64,000 nt of DNA from Lacipirellula limnantheis (GTDB lineage: Bacteria; Planctomycetota; Planctomycetia; Pirellulales; Lacipirellulaceae), in NCBI RefSeq assembly GCF_007746075.1, contig NZ_CP036339.1:62001-126000 (forward strand). The letters run 5' to 3'. A model generated the notes under the pieces. The model was not told the DNA's origin. It worked only from the letters and a program-made list of their open reading frames with translations, and did no database searches. Position numbers and translations under genes: made by a program. The stretch's first letter is position 1; the number at the start of each line of letters is the position of its first letter. This document shows positions 8,899 through 17,975 of the stretch, piece after piece.

Positions 8899-10356
8899 CT
8901 AATCGCCTCCGCCGCAGCCGCCGCAACCACTGCCGCATCCTCCTCCGCCGCCGCAACCACTTCCACCACACCCGCTGCCATCGGATGAGCAGCCTGTGCC
9001 GCCTTTGGCTTGCGGCCTCATCCAATGATGAAGGTCCGCGATTCCGCCGCTTGCGGTTGCCATCGAGGCGATGCCGAAGAGGGCGATCCCCAGAGCCACT
9101 TCGGCTGGGGGACGGGTCAATAATTGATCGCCTCGCTTCAGATCGGGATGTCTCACTTGCAGTCGGCGGAGAAGGCGCCTTCCGCGGAGTGATTGTCTGA
9201 TCGGCCGAGCGAATGTGACGACTGCCAGGAGGGCAGCAACCGTCAGCACGACGAGGAAAGCGACCGGCTTGCCGCGCGCAACTCCGACGATGAACTTCAG
9301 GCCGCCTAACAGGGCTACTGCGGCGCACAGCAGCGCGGGCGCCCAGCGGGCGTCTCGCGTCGACTCCTTCGTTTCCAATAAGCGGAGCGATTCGAGCTTG
9401 ACGCCGATTCTTGCGGCTTCGAGTTGACCGGCGTTGTAGGCGTCGCTGATCCCGGATGCTTGGCGAAGGGCGAGTCCGTCATAGATCGCTTGCACCAGTG
9501 CGGGGGCGCCAATAGGGCGGTGGTTTTCGACAATGCTCAGACGGCCATCGGTCTTGTCGAGCGTCAGCTGTCCCGCGGCGATCATTTCGCACAGCGCCGT
9601 CTGCATCGCGAGCTTCTCTCCCTCGGAAAGAACGGCAATGTCGTAGGCGTCGAGCTCCGGAAAGGGAGATCCGTCGTCCGGCTCGCGCAGCACTCCCCGC
9701 AATGCGAAGCCGCCGATGATCGCCGTCGCTAGCAGTGCGCCGTAAAACCACAAGAATTGCGGGCCGGGCAGATCGAGCGGATTCCACGCTGCCCCGAACG
9801 CCGGGAGAAGGGCGACGCCGCCAACCCAGGCGATCGGACTCAGTCGCCCTCGGAGTTGACGTATGAGCGGCGCGATGCGAGGGCGCGGCAGCATGAAGTG
9901 GCGAGTCGGATCGATCGTCTTTTTCGCGGCGCCGTCGAAGCGTTTGTCGACTGACGGCCAAATGTCGGTCGGCGGTTCAGAGTCGAAGGCCATTCGGTAG
10001 GCTGCCAGCGTCGCCAGATACATTTCACGATGGTAGTCGAGCTGCTCGGCGCCGCCTTCAGTTGGCGAGTGATGGAGCGGCTGACCAAGGAGGTCACGGC
10101 AGAGATCGTTCCAATACGCACGCGTGTAGCAGAGATGGAGATGCCATGCCTCGTCGACTTGCTCCGAAGGACAAGCGGGGCCGGCCGTCACGGTGAGGAA
10201 GAGGAAGCGTCGGTACTCTTCTACCACGCGAACGGCGTACCGCAGCGACCAGCCTTGTTCGCGGGCGAGGCGGACGGTGAAGGGTTGAGCCGTTCCCGGA
10301 GCGTCGAGTTGAAATTGCTCCAGGCGACGCCAGAGCGTCTCATGTTCAGAGTTCAT
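8899..10356 (-). CDS. TIGR04222 domain membrane protein with Gly/Cys-rich tail
   Basis: 485 residues. The N-terminal part (LWRRLEQFQLDAPGTAQPF, then YRRFLFLTV, CPSEQVDEAWHLHL) matches the TIGR04222 domain, whose function is unknown. Hydrophobic segments near residues 185-215 and 345-390, and one near 435, are likely transmembrane helices. The last 35 residues are almost only Gly, Cys and Ser (SGCGGSGCGGGGGCGSGCGG), the usual ending of this family, and may bind metal or form disulfides. The ATG at 10356 gives a start that matches the domain boundary. The gene is followed by a convergent neighbour and seems to stand alone. Confidence 0.88.
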   Translation of the reverse strand: MNSEHETLWRRLEQFQLDAPGTAQPFTVRLAREQGWSLRYAVRVVEEYRRFLFLTVTAGPACPSEQVDEAWHLHLCYTRAYWNDLCRDLLGQPLHHSPTEGGAEQLDYHREMYLATLAAYRMAFDSEPPTDIWPSVDKRFDGAAKKTIDPTRHFMLPRPRIAPLIRQLRGRLSPIAWVGGVALLPAFGAAWNPLDLPGPQFLWFYGALLATAIIGGFALRGVLREPDDGSPFPELDAYDIAVLSEGEKLAMQTALCEMIAAGQLTLDKTDGRLSIVENHRPIGAPALVQAIYDGLALRQASGISDAYNAGQLEAARIGVKLESLRLLETKESTRDARWAPALLCAAVALLGGLKFIVGVARGKPVAFLVVLTVAALLAVVTFARPIRQSLRGRRLLRRLQVRHPDLKRGDQLLTRPPAEVALGIALFGIASMATASGGIADLHHWMRPQAKGGTGCSSDGSGCGGSGCGGGGGCGSGCGGCGGGD

Positions 10357-10472
10357 CGATCCTGTTTTCCTGTTCGCAGTTTATTCGCTGCGGGGAGTTG
10401 TAGATTGGATCGTAGCAGATGGTAACGTGAGGTTGAGGCGTGGAGAAAGGCGGATTTGTTGGGGCGGGCGGT

Positions 10473-10501
10473 TAGCCCCCGGTTTGAAGAACGGGGGGCT
10501 A
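10473..10501. repeat. GC-rich hairpin repeat, second copy of the 5769 type
   Basis: TAGCCCCCGGTT and a matching GGGGGGCTA arm around TGAAGA; differs from the 5769-5793 copy by one base in the stem. It lies 19 bp beyond the gluQ stop codon on the minus strand. Confidence 0.7.
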
Positions 10502-10519
10502 GTTTTTGTATGCGGAGGG

Positions 10520-11461
10520 TTAGGCTCGCAGCCAGGCGTCGTCTTGGGCGGTGAAGGTGATGGGCTGGCGGGGGAGTTTGGCGAGGTCGAACGCGGCGAG
10601 GAACTCCGTGGCCGATAGATTGCGGCGCGGGCCGAGGCCGCACCACTGGGCGAGGAGGCCGATGATGCGTTCGGGCGTGACGCCGAGGTCGCGATAGAGG
10701 CTGATGCGGCTGTCGCCGTGGCGTTTGGCGAGGCGGCGCCCATCGGCGCCGACCACGAGCGGCAGGTGGTAGTACGCCGGCGGCGGGGCGATGCCGAGGC
10801 GATGTTGCAGCAGCAGCTGACGATGGGTTGAGCCGAGCAGATCGTCGCCGCGGACGATGCGGTCGATTCCCTGGCGGGCGTCGTCGACGACGACGGCGAG
10901 TTGGTAACTCGGCAGGCCTTCTTTCGTCGCGACGAGGAAGTCGCCTGTCGTGGCGGCGATGTTGTGGATGTGCTCGCCGGCGACGTGGTCGATGAACGTC
11001 GTCGTGCCGTCGGGAACTCGCAGACGCCACGCGACGCCTGATTGCTCGAGCGCCTCGGGCGGCAGCGGCGTGGGCGTCGCGGGGCGGCAGGTGCCGGGGT
11101 AGCGCAGCTCGTGCTCGTCGCCGTGGGGAGCGGAGAGCGAGGCGGCTTCAATTTCCTTGCGAGTGCAGCGACAGGGATAGACGTCGCCTTGGGCCGCGAG
11201 TTGTTCCAACGCGGCGCGATACGGCGCGAGGTCGCTCCGCTGCGTGAACGGGCCGGCGTCCCAGTCGATGCCGAGCCACTGCAGCACGTCGATCGCTTCT
11301 TCATTGGCGCCGGCTTTGACGCGCGGGCCGTCGAGATCTTCGACGCGGAGGACGATCTCCCAGCCTTGCTGCCGCGCGAGGGCCCAGTTCACCAGGAACG
11401 AGCGGGCGTTCCCGAGGTGGAGGGCGCCGGTCGGCGAGGGGGCGAGGCGGGTGCGCGGCAT
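10520..11461 (-). CDS. gluQ: Glutamyl-Q tRNA(Asp) synthetase
   Basis: 313 residues. A class I synthetase-like catalytic domain without an anticodon-binding domain, as expected for GluQ-RS, which attaches glutamate to queuosine at position 34 of tRNA(Asp). The N-terminus RLAPSPTGALHLGNAR contains the HIGH-type motif. YPCRCTRKEIE and YPGTCR provide the four-residue zinc site typical of the family (the first three Cys plus a Tyr/Cys element). GADGRRLAKRHGD is the KMSKS-equivalent loop. The length fits. The gene stands between two palindromic repeats and seems to be transcribed alone. Confidence 0.94.
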   Translation of the reverse strand: MPRTRLAPSPTGALHLGNARSFLVNWALARQQGWEIVLRVEDLDGPRVKAGANEEAIDVLQWLGIDWDAGPFTQRSDLAPYRAALEQLAAQGDVYPCRCTRKEIEAASLSAPHGDEHELRYPGTCRPATPTPLPPEALEQSGVAWRLRVPDGTTTFIDHVAGEHIHNIAATTGDFLVATKEGLPSYQLAVVVDDARQGIDRIVRGDDLLGSTHRQLLLQHRLGIAPPPAYYHLPLVVGADGRRLAKRHGDSRISLYRDLGVTPERIIGLLAQWCGLGPRRNLSATEFLAAFDLAKLPRQPITFTAQDDAWLRA

Positions 11462-11487
11462 CGCGGGGTTAGCGGCTCACTGTAGTG

Positions 11488-11578
11488 GGGTGGCACGCTC
11501 AGAGGCGGAGCCGATGGGCGTGGAGCGTCTGACGAGGGTTCGCCACGCCCTGCGGCTTCGCCTTAGGGCGTGCCACCC
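11488..11578. repeat. Double hairpin repeat with 11-bp perfect outer arms
   Basis: GGGTGGCACGC and GCGTGCCACCC form the outer stem; inside, GGCGTGG and CCACGCC also pair. It fills the gap between the hydrolase stop and the gluQ start and belongs to the same architectural class as the other double hairpins, with different sequence. Confidence 0.7.
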
Positions 11579-11587
11579 AGGATATGG

Positions 11588-12739
11588 TTAGCGGTTCAAC
11601 AGGCTCATTACCACGTCGCCGTCGGTCACCGCGTAGTCGGGCCGCGGCTTGTCGGCGGGGAAAACCAGCAGTTCCTCGCGCGGATGAACGATGACGAACG
11701 ATTCGTCGATCGCTCCCTTGTCGTTCTGAATCTTCGCGAGGTCGAGCTTCAAGTGCTTCGCCATGAAGGGATACATCGCGGCCCGCTTCGACGGGCCGTA
11801 ATCGTGACCTTCGTCGGCGAAGTGGGCGTTCTCGACGTTGCGTGGCGCGCCGGTGAGTTGGTAGATGCGCTGCAGGTGGGGGAACTCGACTTGGGGATTC
11901 TGCTTCGTCCAGTCCCGACCGTCGGAAACGAGCAGCAGCGGCTTGGGCGCCATGCAGCCGGCGATTTCGACGTTGTTGGTTTCGTGATCGGGGCCTTTGT
12001 GGATCGGCAGGCCGCTTTCGCAAATGCAGCCGCCGTAGAAGTTGGCCGAGACCATCACCACCGGCACGGCGACGGCGACGCGCGGGTCGACGGCGCCCAG
12101 GACGAACGTTTGCGTGCCGCCGCCTGATTCGCCGGTGACGCCGATGCGCTCAGGGTCGACCAGGCCGAGCGAGAGGAGGAAGTCGATCGCCCGCATGCTG
12201 TTGTAGGTTTGCAGGCGGAGCGTTTCGCTGTGGTGATGGTCGACGGGAATCGATTCGCCGTAGCCGGCCATGTCGTAGGCGAAGACGGCGGCGCCCATCC
12301 GCGCGAGTGCGGCCGAGCGCTTTTGCGTTTGCTCGATCAAGCGGTTATCGGCCATGTGGCCATGGGGGCAAAGGATTCCGGGGATGGGGCCTTTCGCGTC
12401 GGTTGGGAGGTAGAGATTGCCGGTGACCCAGAACCCGGGGAGGCTTTCGAAGGCGACGTTCTCGACGGTGTAGCCGTCGTGCTGACGCTTTGAGTGGCGG
12501 ATTGGCTTGAGGTCGCACGCCGTGGGCAGACGTTCGAGATTCATGCCGCGGAGCATGCCGGCGCGAATATTTTTGGCGCGGGCCTGCCACTGGTCGCCGG
12601 TATCGTACTGCTTGGCGAACTCGGCGAGCTTCGCGGCGGCTTCGGCTTCGGTGTAGCAGTCGCCGCGGAAGAGGGTTTGGATTTCGGCTTGGGCGGCGAG
12701 CGGCAAGAGCAAGAAGGCGATGCAGAGAAGGATTCGCAT
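11588..12739 (-). CDS. Secreted alpha/beta hydrolase (acetylxylan esterase-like)
   Basis: 383 residues from the ATG at 12739, which opens a good signal peptide (MRILLCIAFLLLPLAAQA). An upstream in-frame start at 12811 would place 24 unrelated residues before it. The fold signature includes PGILCPHGHMADN (oxyanion region), VFAYDMAGYGES, the nucleophile elbow GVTGESGGGTQT and a late acid/His region (LLVSDGRDWT, DEGHDYGPSKR). This pattern is shared with acetylxylan esterase and related dienelactone-hydrolase-like enzymes, which are abundant in planctomycetes. The natural substrate, probably an acylated polysaccharide, is inference. No sugar-active neighbours. Confidence 0.88.
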   Translation of the reverse strand: MRILLCIAFLLLPLAAQAEIQTLFRGDCYTEAEAAAKLAEFAKQYDTGDQWQARAKNIRAGMLRGMNLERLPTACDLKPIRHSKRQHDGYTVENVAFESLPGFWVTGNLYLPTDAKGPIPGILCPHGHMADNRLIEQTQKRSAALARMGAAVFAYDMAGYGESIPVDHHHSETLRLQTYNSMRAIDFLLSLGLVDPERIGVTGESGGGTQTFVLGAVDPRVAVAVPVVMVSANFYGGCICESGLPIHKGPDHETNNVEIAGCMAPKPLLLVSDGRDWTKQNPQVEFPHLQRIYQLTGAPRNVENAHFADEGHDYGPSKRAAMYPFMAKHLKLDLAKIQNDKGAIDESFVIVHPREELLVFPADKPRPDYAVTDGDVVMSLLNR

Positions 12740-12806
12740 GATGGTTGCTTTCAAGAAAAGTTCATTTTGAACCGCCAAGGACGCCAAGGAAATGCGGAGG
12801 AATTGA

Positions 12807-12971
12807 ACCACGACGACACAACGGACACGACGAAGAAGCCAGCGATTGAGAAATGAAACCGCCGATAAACGCGGATGAACGCAGACAATTCTTATTGGCG
12901 TTCATCTGCGTTTATCGGCGGTTCCATCTTCTCAGTGATTCCTTACGTCGTGTCCGTTGTGCCGTCGTGGT
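12807..12971. repeat. Nested long inverted repeat built of 9- and 10-nt words
   Basis: The outer arms (12807-12832 and 12946-12971) are complementary over 26 nt with one mismatch. The inner arms (12858-12882 and 12898-12922) are complementary over 25 nt with one mismatch. The outer left arm divides into three degenerate 9-nt words (CCACGACGA, CACAACGGA, CACGACGAA). The inner left arm divides into 10-nt words (CCGATAAACG, CGGATGAACG). The same CCACGACG family recurs at 15638-15746 and 49942-50064. Confidence 0.9.
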
Positions 12972-13001
12972 TCTTTTCTTGGAACCGAGCGGCTGATGGG
13001 A

Positions 13002-13577
13002 TCAGGCGCCGACCGTGACGCGGGGCGCCGTTCGTTCGGCGTCGCTGGCCACCTCGAAATAGCTCCCGCGTTCCACGCTAAACATACCGGCGATCAGGTT
13101 GCTGGGAAACGTATCGCAGAGCTGATTCAGCTCGCGGACGTTGGCGTTGAAGAACCGCCGGGCCGCAGCGAGGCGGTCTTCGGTAAGGGCGAGCTCCTGC
13201 TGCAGAGCCAGAAAGTGTGCGTCCGCCTTGAGTTGCGGATAATTCTCGACGACGGCGAAGAGTTGCTTGAGGCCGATGGCCAGCGCCGTTTCGTCAACCG
13301 CCTGCTCGGCGGCCGCGCCGTGGTTGGCGGCGGCCGTGTTGCGGAGTTTGACGACTTGCTCCAGGACGCCACGTTCGTGCGCGGCGTAACCTTTCACTGT
13401 GGCGACGAGGTTCGGGATGAGGTCGTAACGCCGCTTGAGCTCGACGTCGATGTCGGCCCAACTTTCGCGCATATGCTGGCGGACGCTCATCAGGCGGTTG
13501 AAGGTGGCGATCAGCCAAATGAGCAGAAGCAGCGCGACGCCGCCGATGGGGATCAGGATGATGGCGGCGTCGTTCAT
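13002..13577 (-). CDS. lemA: LemA family protein
   Basis: 191 residues. One N-terminal transmembrane helix (IILIPIGGVALLLLIWLIA) leads into the typical LemA start FNRLMSVRQHMRESWADIDVEL and RRYDLIPNLVATVKGYA. A long helical domain follows with NANVRELNQLCDTFPSNLIAGMF, which is the family's conserved C-terminal block. LemA proteins are membrane-anchored helical proteins of unclear role. The next gene downstream on the same strand would be the hydrolase, but a large inverted repeat separates them; upstream lies a second membrane protein on the same strand. Confidence 0.92.
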   Translation of the reverse strand: MNDAAIILIPIGGVALLLLIWLIATFNRLMSVRQHMRESWADIDVELKRRYDLIPNLVATVKGYAAHERGVLEQVVKLRNTAAANHGAAAEQAVDETALAIGLKQLFAVVENYPQLKADAHFLALQQELALTEDRLAAARRFFNANVRELNQLCDTFPSNLIAGMFSVERGSYFEVASDAERTAPRVTVGA

Positions 13578-13622
13578 GGGGCAGTTAAGTAAAACGCGGT
13601 GCTGTTATCAACAAATGCTTTC

Positions 13623-13703
13623 AACACAGAGAACGCACAGGACACAGAGAAGACCTAAAAGCCGCAATTCTATCTTCTCCGTGCTCTCTGTGTCCTTTGT
13701 GTT
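13623..13703. repeat. Inverted repeat built of 9-nt words
   Basis: The left arm has three 9-nt words (CACAGAGAA, CGCACAGGA, CACAGAGAA at 13625-13651). The right arm has three (TTCTCCGTG, CTCTCTGTG, TCCTTTGTG at 13675-13701). The arms pair imperfectly. It separates lemA from the membrane protein upstream. Confidence 0.85.
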
Positions 13704-13780
13704 TAAGTCTTTTTTGAATTGCAGTTAGTTCAATGGTTGATATTGAGTTCACCACTGAAGGATGAACGGCAAGACCGGTG

Positions 13781-14506
13781 TCATTGGAGTCGGCTGGCCA
13801 AGTCGGCGGTGACGTGTCTCGGCCAGTGCTCGAAGAACTCGACGGTCCACTGGATCGTTGCGGCGAACTCTTCAGGTTTCAAGACGCTGCCATGATACAG
13901 GCAGCAGACGCCGCCCTGAAAGTCGACTGTCGGCGGGGTGGTCGCGAGCATGAACTCCATCATCTGCGGCGAGATGACGTCGTACGCGAATCGCTTGTCG
14001 TTGCTCTTGACGATGAACTTACGGCTGAACTCGACCGATTCGAAATCGATGTCGTCGAAGCCGATCGCGCTGGCGATGCGGTCGAAGAAGCCTTCCTTGC
14101 GAATGAAGAGATCGGGAGCTCCGAGGAAGAGACTTTCGACAATGACGTAGCTGAGCAAGTGGGTGTGCGTGTTCGTCGTTGTTCGTCCCTCGCTATCGGT
14201 CGACGTCGTGGTGGTTTGGTAGTGAAAGTCGCCATATTGCAGCGGCCAGTCGCGATCCGCGATTTTCAGGCTGCCGCGGGTGGTGTTGTAGGCGTAACGG
14301 GACTCGCCCGCCGTGAAGATTGAGAACTGCTTGTAGCGTGAGTCGTGGTCATAGTCGCTCGACGGATCGAAACGCCAGCCATGCTTGGCGGCAAGTTCGC
14401 TAAGTGCGAGGCGTCGGGCTTGCTGCTGCTTGTACGAATAGATCGCGCCGCCGATGAGTAACGCGGCAAAGGCGCCGAAGATCAGGATGACAAAGAGTGA
14501 GTCCAT
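13781..14506 (-). CDS. Hypothetical single-pass membrane protein next to lemA
   Basis: 241 residues. One N-terminal helix (LFVILIFGAFAALLIGGAIYSY) followed by a soluble domain. Recognisable blocks are LAAKHGWRF near the membrane, a Thr-rich TTTTSTDSEGRTTTNT linker and a compact C-terminal domain (IDFESVEFSRKFIVKSNDKRFAYDVISPQMMEFML). The pattern resembles the uncharacterised proteins often coded beside lemA (DUF3137-like), but I am not sure of the family. A shared role with LemA at the membrane is inferred from the neighbourhood only. Confidence 0.8.
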   Translation of the reverse strand: MDSLFVILIFGAFAALLIGGAIYSYKQQQARRLALSELAAKHGWRFDPSSDYDHDSRYKQFSIFTAGESRYAYNTTRGSLKIADRDWPLQYGDFHYQTTTTSTDSEGRTTTNTHTHLLSYVIVESLFLGAPDLFIRKEGFFDRIASAIGFDDIDFESVEFSRKFIVKSNDKRFAYDVISPQMMEFMLATTPPTVDFQGGVCCLYHGSVLKPEEFAATIQWTVEFFEHWPRHVTADLASRLQ

Positions 14507-14686
14507 CGTTTCTAGCGTTGGGTCGGGAGCTCAGCGGTCGTTATCGTAAACGCTAATTCGTCCGGCGACGAGGAATCTTGCCCCAGCGGCGATGGCCGGT
14601 TCGGGCGGCTTGGCGTATTCTTTGGGAGCCTCGCCCTCCCCTGACGATGCCGCTGACTTTCGGCAGCCAAGTGTAGCTCACGCCTT

Positions 14687-15625
14687 ATGTCGACCACCTC
14701 CCCTACCTCAACCGTTGCAGCGGCTCGCGCCGATTCCGCGGTCCAGGCGGCCCGGGGGATGCGAGCGGCGCTGATGGCGATGGGGGTGAGCGGCGTGCTG
14801 GGCGCCGTGAAAGTGATCGCCGGCGTGGCGGGGCACAGCTACGCGCTCATTGCCGACGGCGTGGAGTCGCTGCTCGACATCGTTAGCTCGATCGCCGTGT
14901 GGGGAAGCCTCAAGGTTGCGGCCGCCGATCCGAATCACCGCTTTCCTTACGGCTACGGCAAGGCGGAACCGCTTGCCGGGCTGGTGATCGCTGCGGGACT
15001 CGTCGTCGTCGCCGGCGTGCTGGCGGTGCAGAGCATTCATGAGATTCGCAAGCCGCATCAGGCGCCCGAGGTATTTACGCTGATCGTGCTGGTGGTCGTC
15101 GTTGCGGTGAAGGAACTGCTGTTCCGTTGGCTGGTGCAGACTGGTCGCGAGATTGAAAGTCGCGCGATGGAGAGCGACGCCTGGCATCATCGCAGCGACG
15201 CGCTCACCTCGATTGCCGCGTTCATTGGCATCTCGATCGCGCTCTGGGGCGGCAAGGGCTACGAGTCGGCCGACGATTGGGCGGCGCTCGCCGCGTGTGG
15301 ACTGATCGCTTACAACGGCGTGCGGTTATTTCGGGACGCGCTGCGAGAGATTCTTGACGCGGCGCCGCACGGCGAGACGCTTGAGCGAATTCGCGCCGTT
15401 GCCGCCGCCGTGCCCGGGGTGACGGGGATCGACGATTGCCGGGCCCGAAAGAGCGGGCTCGGGTGGTTGGTCGACATTCATGTCGAGGTCGACGGCGACA
15501 TGCCGGTGCGCGAGGGGCATCGGATTGCGCATGAGGTGAAGGATGCGCTGCTGACGAGCGAGGCGAGCGTGCTCGATGCGCTGGTGCATATTGAGCCGAG
15601 CGGACATGGACCGTGCGACGTGTGA
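14687..15625 (+). CDS. Cation diffusion facilitator family transporter
   Basis: 312 residues. About five to six transmembrane helices. The transport-site motifs are SYALIADGVESLLDIVSS in helix 2 and DAWHHRSDALTS in helix 5, the DxxxD and HxxxD pattern expected for zinc, iron or other divalent metal efflux. The cytoplasmic C-terminal domain (GVTGIDDCRARKSGLGWLVDIHVEVDGDMPVREGH) is the usual ferredoxin-like metal-sensing fold. Metal specificity cannot be read from sequence. It is divergent from the membrane protein gene and converges on recQ. Confidence 0.93.
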   Translation: MSTTSPTSTVAAARADSAVQAARGMRAALMAMGVSGVLGAVKVIAGVAGHSYALIADGVESLLDIVSSIAVWGSLKVAAADPNHRFPYGYGKAEPLAGLVIAAGLVVVAGVLAVQSIHEIRKPHQAPEVFTLIVLVVVVAVKELLFRWLVQTGREIESRAMESDAWHHRSDALTSIAAFIGISIALWGGKGYESADDWAALAACGLIAYNGVRLFRDALREILDAAPHGETLERIRAVAAAVPGVTGIDDCRARKSGLGWLVDIHVEVDGDMPVREGHRIAHEVKDALLTSEASVLDALVHIEPSGHGPCDV

Positions 15626-15637
15626 TGAATCAATTGA

Positions 15638-15746
15638 ACCACGACGGCACGACGAGAAGACAAGTAGGAATTTTAGAGTTAGTCGACGCTGCGGATGATC
15701 GCCATCAATCCTTCTGTATTCGTCGTGTTCTTCGTGTCGTCGTGGT
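15638..15746. repeat. Inverted repeat of the CCACGACG family between convergent genes
   Basis: Arms ACCACGACGGCACGACGAGA (15638-15657) and the complementary GTGTCGTCGTGGT end near 15746. It fills the gap between the stops of the CDF gene and recQ, where it could act as a bidirectional terminator. Confidence 0.8.
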
Positions 15747-15752
15747 AAGTAA

Positions 15753-17975
15753 TCAGCCTTCGCGGTTCGCGACGCAGGTGGCGACGATGCGGATGTGTTC
15801 GTAAGGGACATCGCCGCCGAGGTGGTCGAAGATCGGTTTGAGGCCGACCAGGCCGACTTCGGCGATGGCGAGCTCGATCCGCTTGACGAGTTCGTCTTCG
15901 ACCCACGGGCTGGGGTCTTGGATTTGCTCATAACGCAGGTATTCGCTGAGATAGCCGGCGACCGTGGAGCGGGCGCGGCCCATCGATTCCATCACTTCTT
16001 CGATCGACGCGCCGCGACGGAAGTGGCCGAACGACGCGGTGGTCGCGGCGTTCGGCCCGGCGCGCCCTTCGGCGTCGTCGATGCGCGTGCGGCGCGGCGG
16101 CGTTGATTCGGAGCCTGTCTCGGCCACGTCGACCGGGACGCCGCGGTCGGAGTAATAATCTGTGATCGCGGTGACGAACGCGTCGCCGTAATCGTCCCGC
16201 TTGCGTTCGCCGACGCCGCGGACTTCGAGGAAGGCCTCCAGCGTGCTGGGCCGACGGCGGGCCATGTCGCGCAAGGCGGCGTCGCCGAAGACGACGTAGG
16301 GCGGCACGCCATGCTCGTTGGCAAGCGTCGTGCGGAGCTTGCGCAGTTCTTCGAACAGGCCGCGATCGACCCCTTCCCAGTTGTCGGTCGATTTGCCGCC
16401 GCGCGCTTTGCTTTCGCGCCCGACGGGCGCGGGCTTCGTGAGTTGCGGCGTCCCCTGCCCTTTGAGCAATGCTCGTCCCGTTTCGGTCAGTTCGAGCGTG
16501 CCATATTCGCCCGCCTTGCGGAGGTAGGCTTGGCCAACGAGTTGCTCGACCCATTCGCGGATCGCCGAGTGGCGATGCTCGCTCAGCAGGCCGTAGGTGC
16601 TCAGGCTGTCGTGGCCGAGCTCGCGAATGCGCGACTCGTTGGAACCGGCGAGGACCTTCGAGGTGTAATCGGCGCCGAAGCGTTGGTCGAGGCGAATGAC
16701 GCACGAGAGGATCTTTTGGGCGAGGACGACCGGTTCGTCGACGAGGTTGAGCTCGCCGAGGCAGACGTCGCAGGCGCCGCAGTTGTCGTTGTCGAGTTCC
16801 TGGCCGAAGTAGTTGACGATCGCGCGGTGGCGGCAGGTGACGCCGCCGCAGAAGCGTTCCATGGCGGCGAGCGACTGGAGCGCGGCGGCGTCGGCGCCAT
16901 TCTCGCCCTTCTCCATGAGCCCGCGCCAGACGATCGCATCACGACCGCTGTAGAGCAGCAAGCAATCGGCCTCGAGGCCGTCGCGACCGGCGCGACCGCT
17001 CTCTTGGACGTAATGCTCCAGCGACTTCGGCATCCCGGCGTGGATGACATAGCGGACGTTCGACTTGTCGATTCCCATGCCGAACGCCACGGTCGCGACG
17101 ACGATGTCGGCTTTCTCGTCGAGAAACGCATCCTGGTTGCGATGGCGCTGGTCATCGCTCAGGCCGGCATGATACGGGAGCGCGCGGTAGCCAAGGGCTC
17201 GCAGCGCCTCGGCTGTCTTGTCGACTTCCTTGCGACTGATGCAGTAGACGATGCCGGCTTCGCCTTTGCGCTGCTCAACGAGTTGGCAGACATCGGCGAA
17301 GCGATTAGCGGGCCGGCGGATGCGGAAGATCAGGTTCGGCCGATCGAACGAACCGATGAGCATCTGCGGCTGGTGGAGGCCCAGCTGATCCGCAATGTCG
17401 CGCTGCACCCGTTCGGACGCCGTCGCCGTGTAGGCGTGGACGCTTACCCCTGGAAAGTGTGCCTTCAGAATTTTCAGCCCGCGGTATTCGGGGCGGAAGT
17501 CGTGCCCCCATTGGCTGATGCAGTGGGCTTCGTCGATTGCGATGAGCGAGAGCGGCGTTTGCTTGAAGAACTCCAGGGTCCGCTCGGCGAGGAGCCGTTC
17601 CGGGGCGACGTAGACGAGCTTGAGCTCGCCGCGGCGGATCTGCTCGGCGACGTCGCGACGTTCGCCGGGGGTGAGGGTGCTGTTGATCGCCGCCGCCGGG
17701 ACGCCGCAGGCCTGAAGGGCGTCGACCTGGTCCTTCATCAGCGAGATGAGGGGCGAGACGACCAGGGCGAGTCCCTCGCGGCAGACGGCCGGGGCCTGAT
17801 AACACAAGCTTTTGCCGCCGCCGGTCGGCAGCACGACGACCGAGTCTTGCCGGGCCATGGTGGCGCCCATTGCCTCGGCCTGCAGCGGCAGGAAGGAATC
17901 GTAACCCCAGTAGCGGCGCAGGGCCTCCAGGAGTTGGGCTTCGACATGGGGGGGAGAGGCGACCTGGCTCGACAT
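15753..17975 (-). CDS. recQ: ATP-dependent DNA helicase RecQ
   Basis: 740 residues. 3'-5' helicase acting in recombination and repair. Helicase motifs are QAEAMGATMARQDSVVVLPTGGGKSLCYQ (motifs 0 and I), AIDEAHCISQWGHDFRPEY (DEAH box with the RecQ aromatic loop) and ESGRAGRDG (motif VI). The zinc-binding part of the RQC domain is CRHRAIVNYFG followed by CGACDVCLG. An HRDC domain (FEELRKLRTTLANEHGVPPYVVF) follows. An extra C-terminal helix-turn-helix region (RRGASIEEVMESMGRARSTVAGYLSEYL) is seen in many bacterial RecQ proteins. Full length and apparently intact. Confidence 0.96.
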   Translation of the reverse strand: MSSQVASPPHVEAQLLEALRRYWGYDSFLPLQAEAMGATMARQDSVVVLPTGGGKSLCYQAPAVCREGLALVVSPLISLMKDQVDALQACGVPAAAINSTLTPGERRDVAEQIRRGELKLVYVAPERLLAERTLEFFKQTPLSLIAIDEAHCISQWGHDFRPEYRGLKILKAHFPGVSVHAYTATASERVQRDIADQLGLHQPQMLIGSFDRPNLIFRIRRPANRFADVCQLVEQRKGEAGIVYCISRKEVDKTAEALRALGYRALPYHAGLSDDQRHRNQDAFLDEKADIVVATVAFGMGIDKSNVRYVIHAGMPKSLEHYVQESGRAGRDGLEADCLLLYSGRDAIVWRGLMEKGENGADAAALQSLAAMERFCGGVTCRHRAIVNYFGQELDNDNCGACDVCLGELNLVDEPVVLAQKILSCVIRLDQRFGADYTSKVLAGSNESRIRELGHDSLSTYGLLSEHRHSAIREWVEQLVGQAYLRKAGEYGTLELTETGRALLKGQGTPQLTKPAPVGRESKARGGKSTDNWEGVDRGLFEELRKLRTTLANEHGVPPYVVFGDAALRDMARRRPSTLEAFLEVRGVGERKRDDYGDAFVTAITDYYSDRGVPVDVAETGSESTPPRRTRIDDAEGRAGPNAATTASFGHFRRGASIEEVMESMGRARSTVAGYLSEYLRYEQIQDPSPWVEDELVKRIELAIAEVGLVGLKPIFDHLGGDVPYEHIRIVATCVANREG

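Noticed and set aside
12807..12971. CRISPR array
   Set aside because: Words are contiguous without unique spacers and the halves are inverted, so this is not a repeat-spacer array. No cas genes are present.
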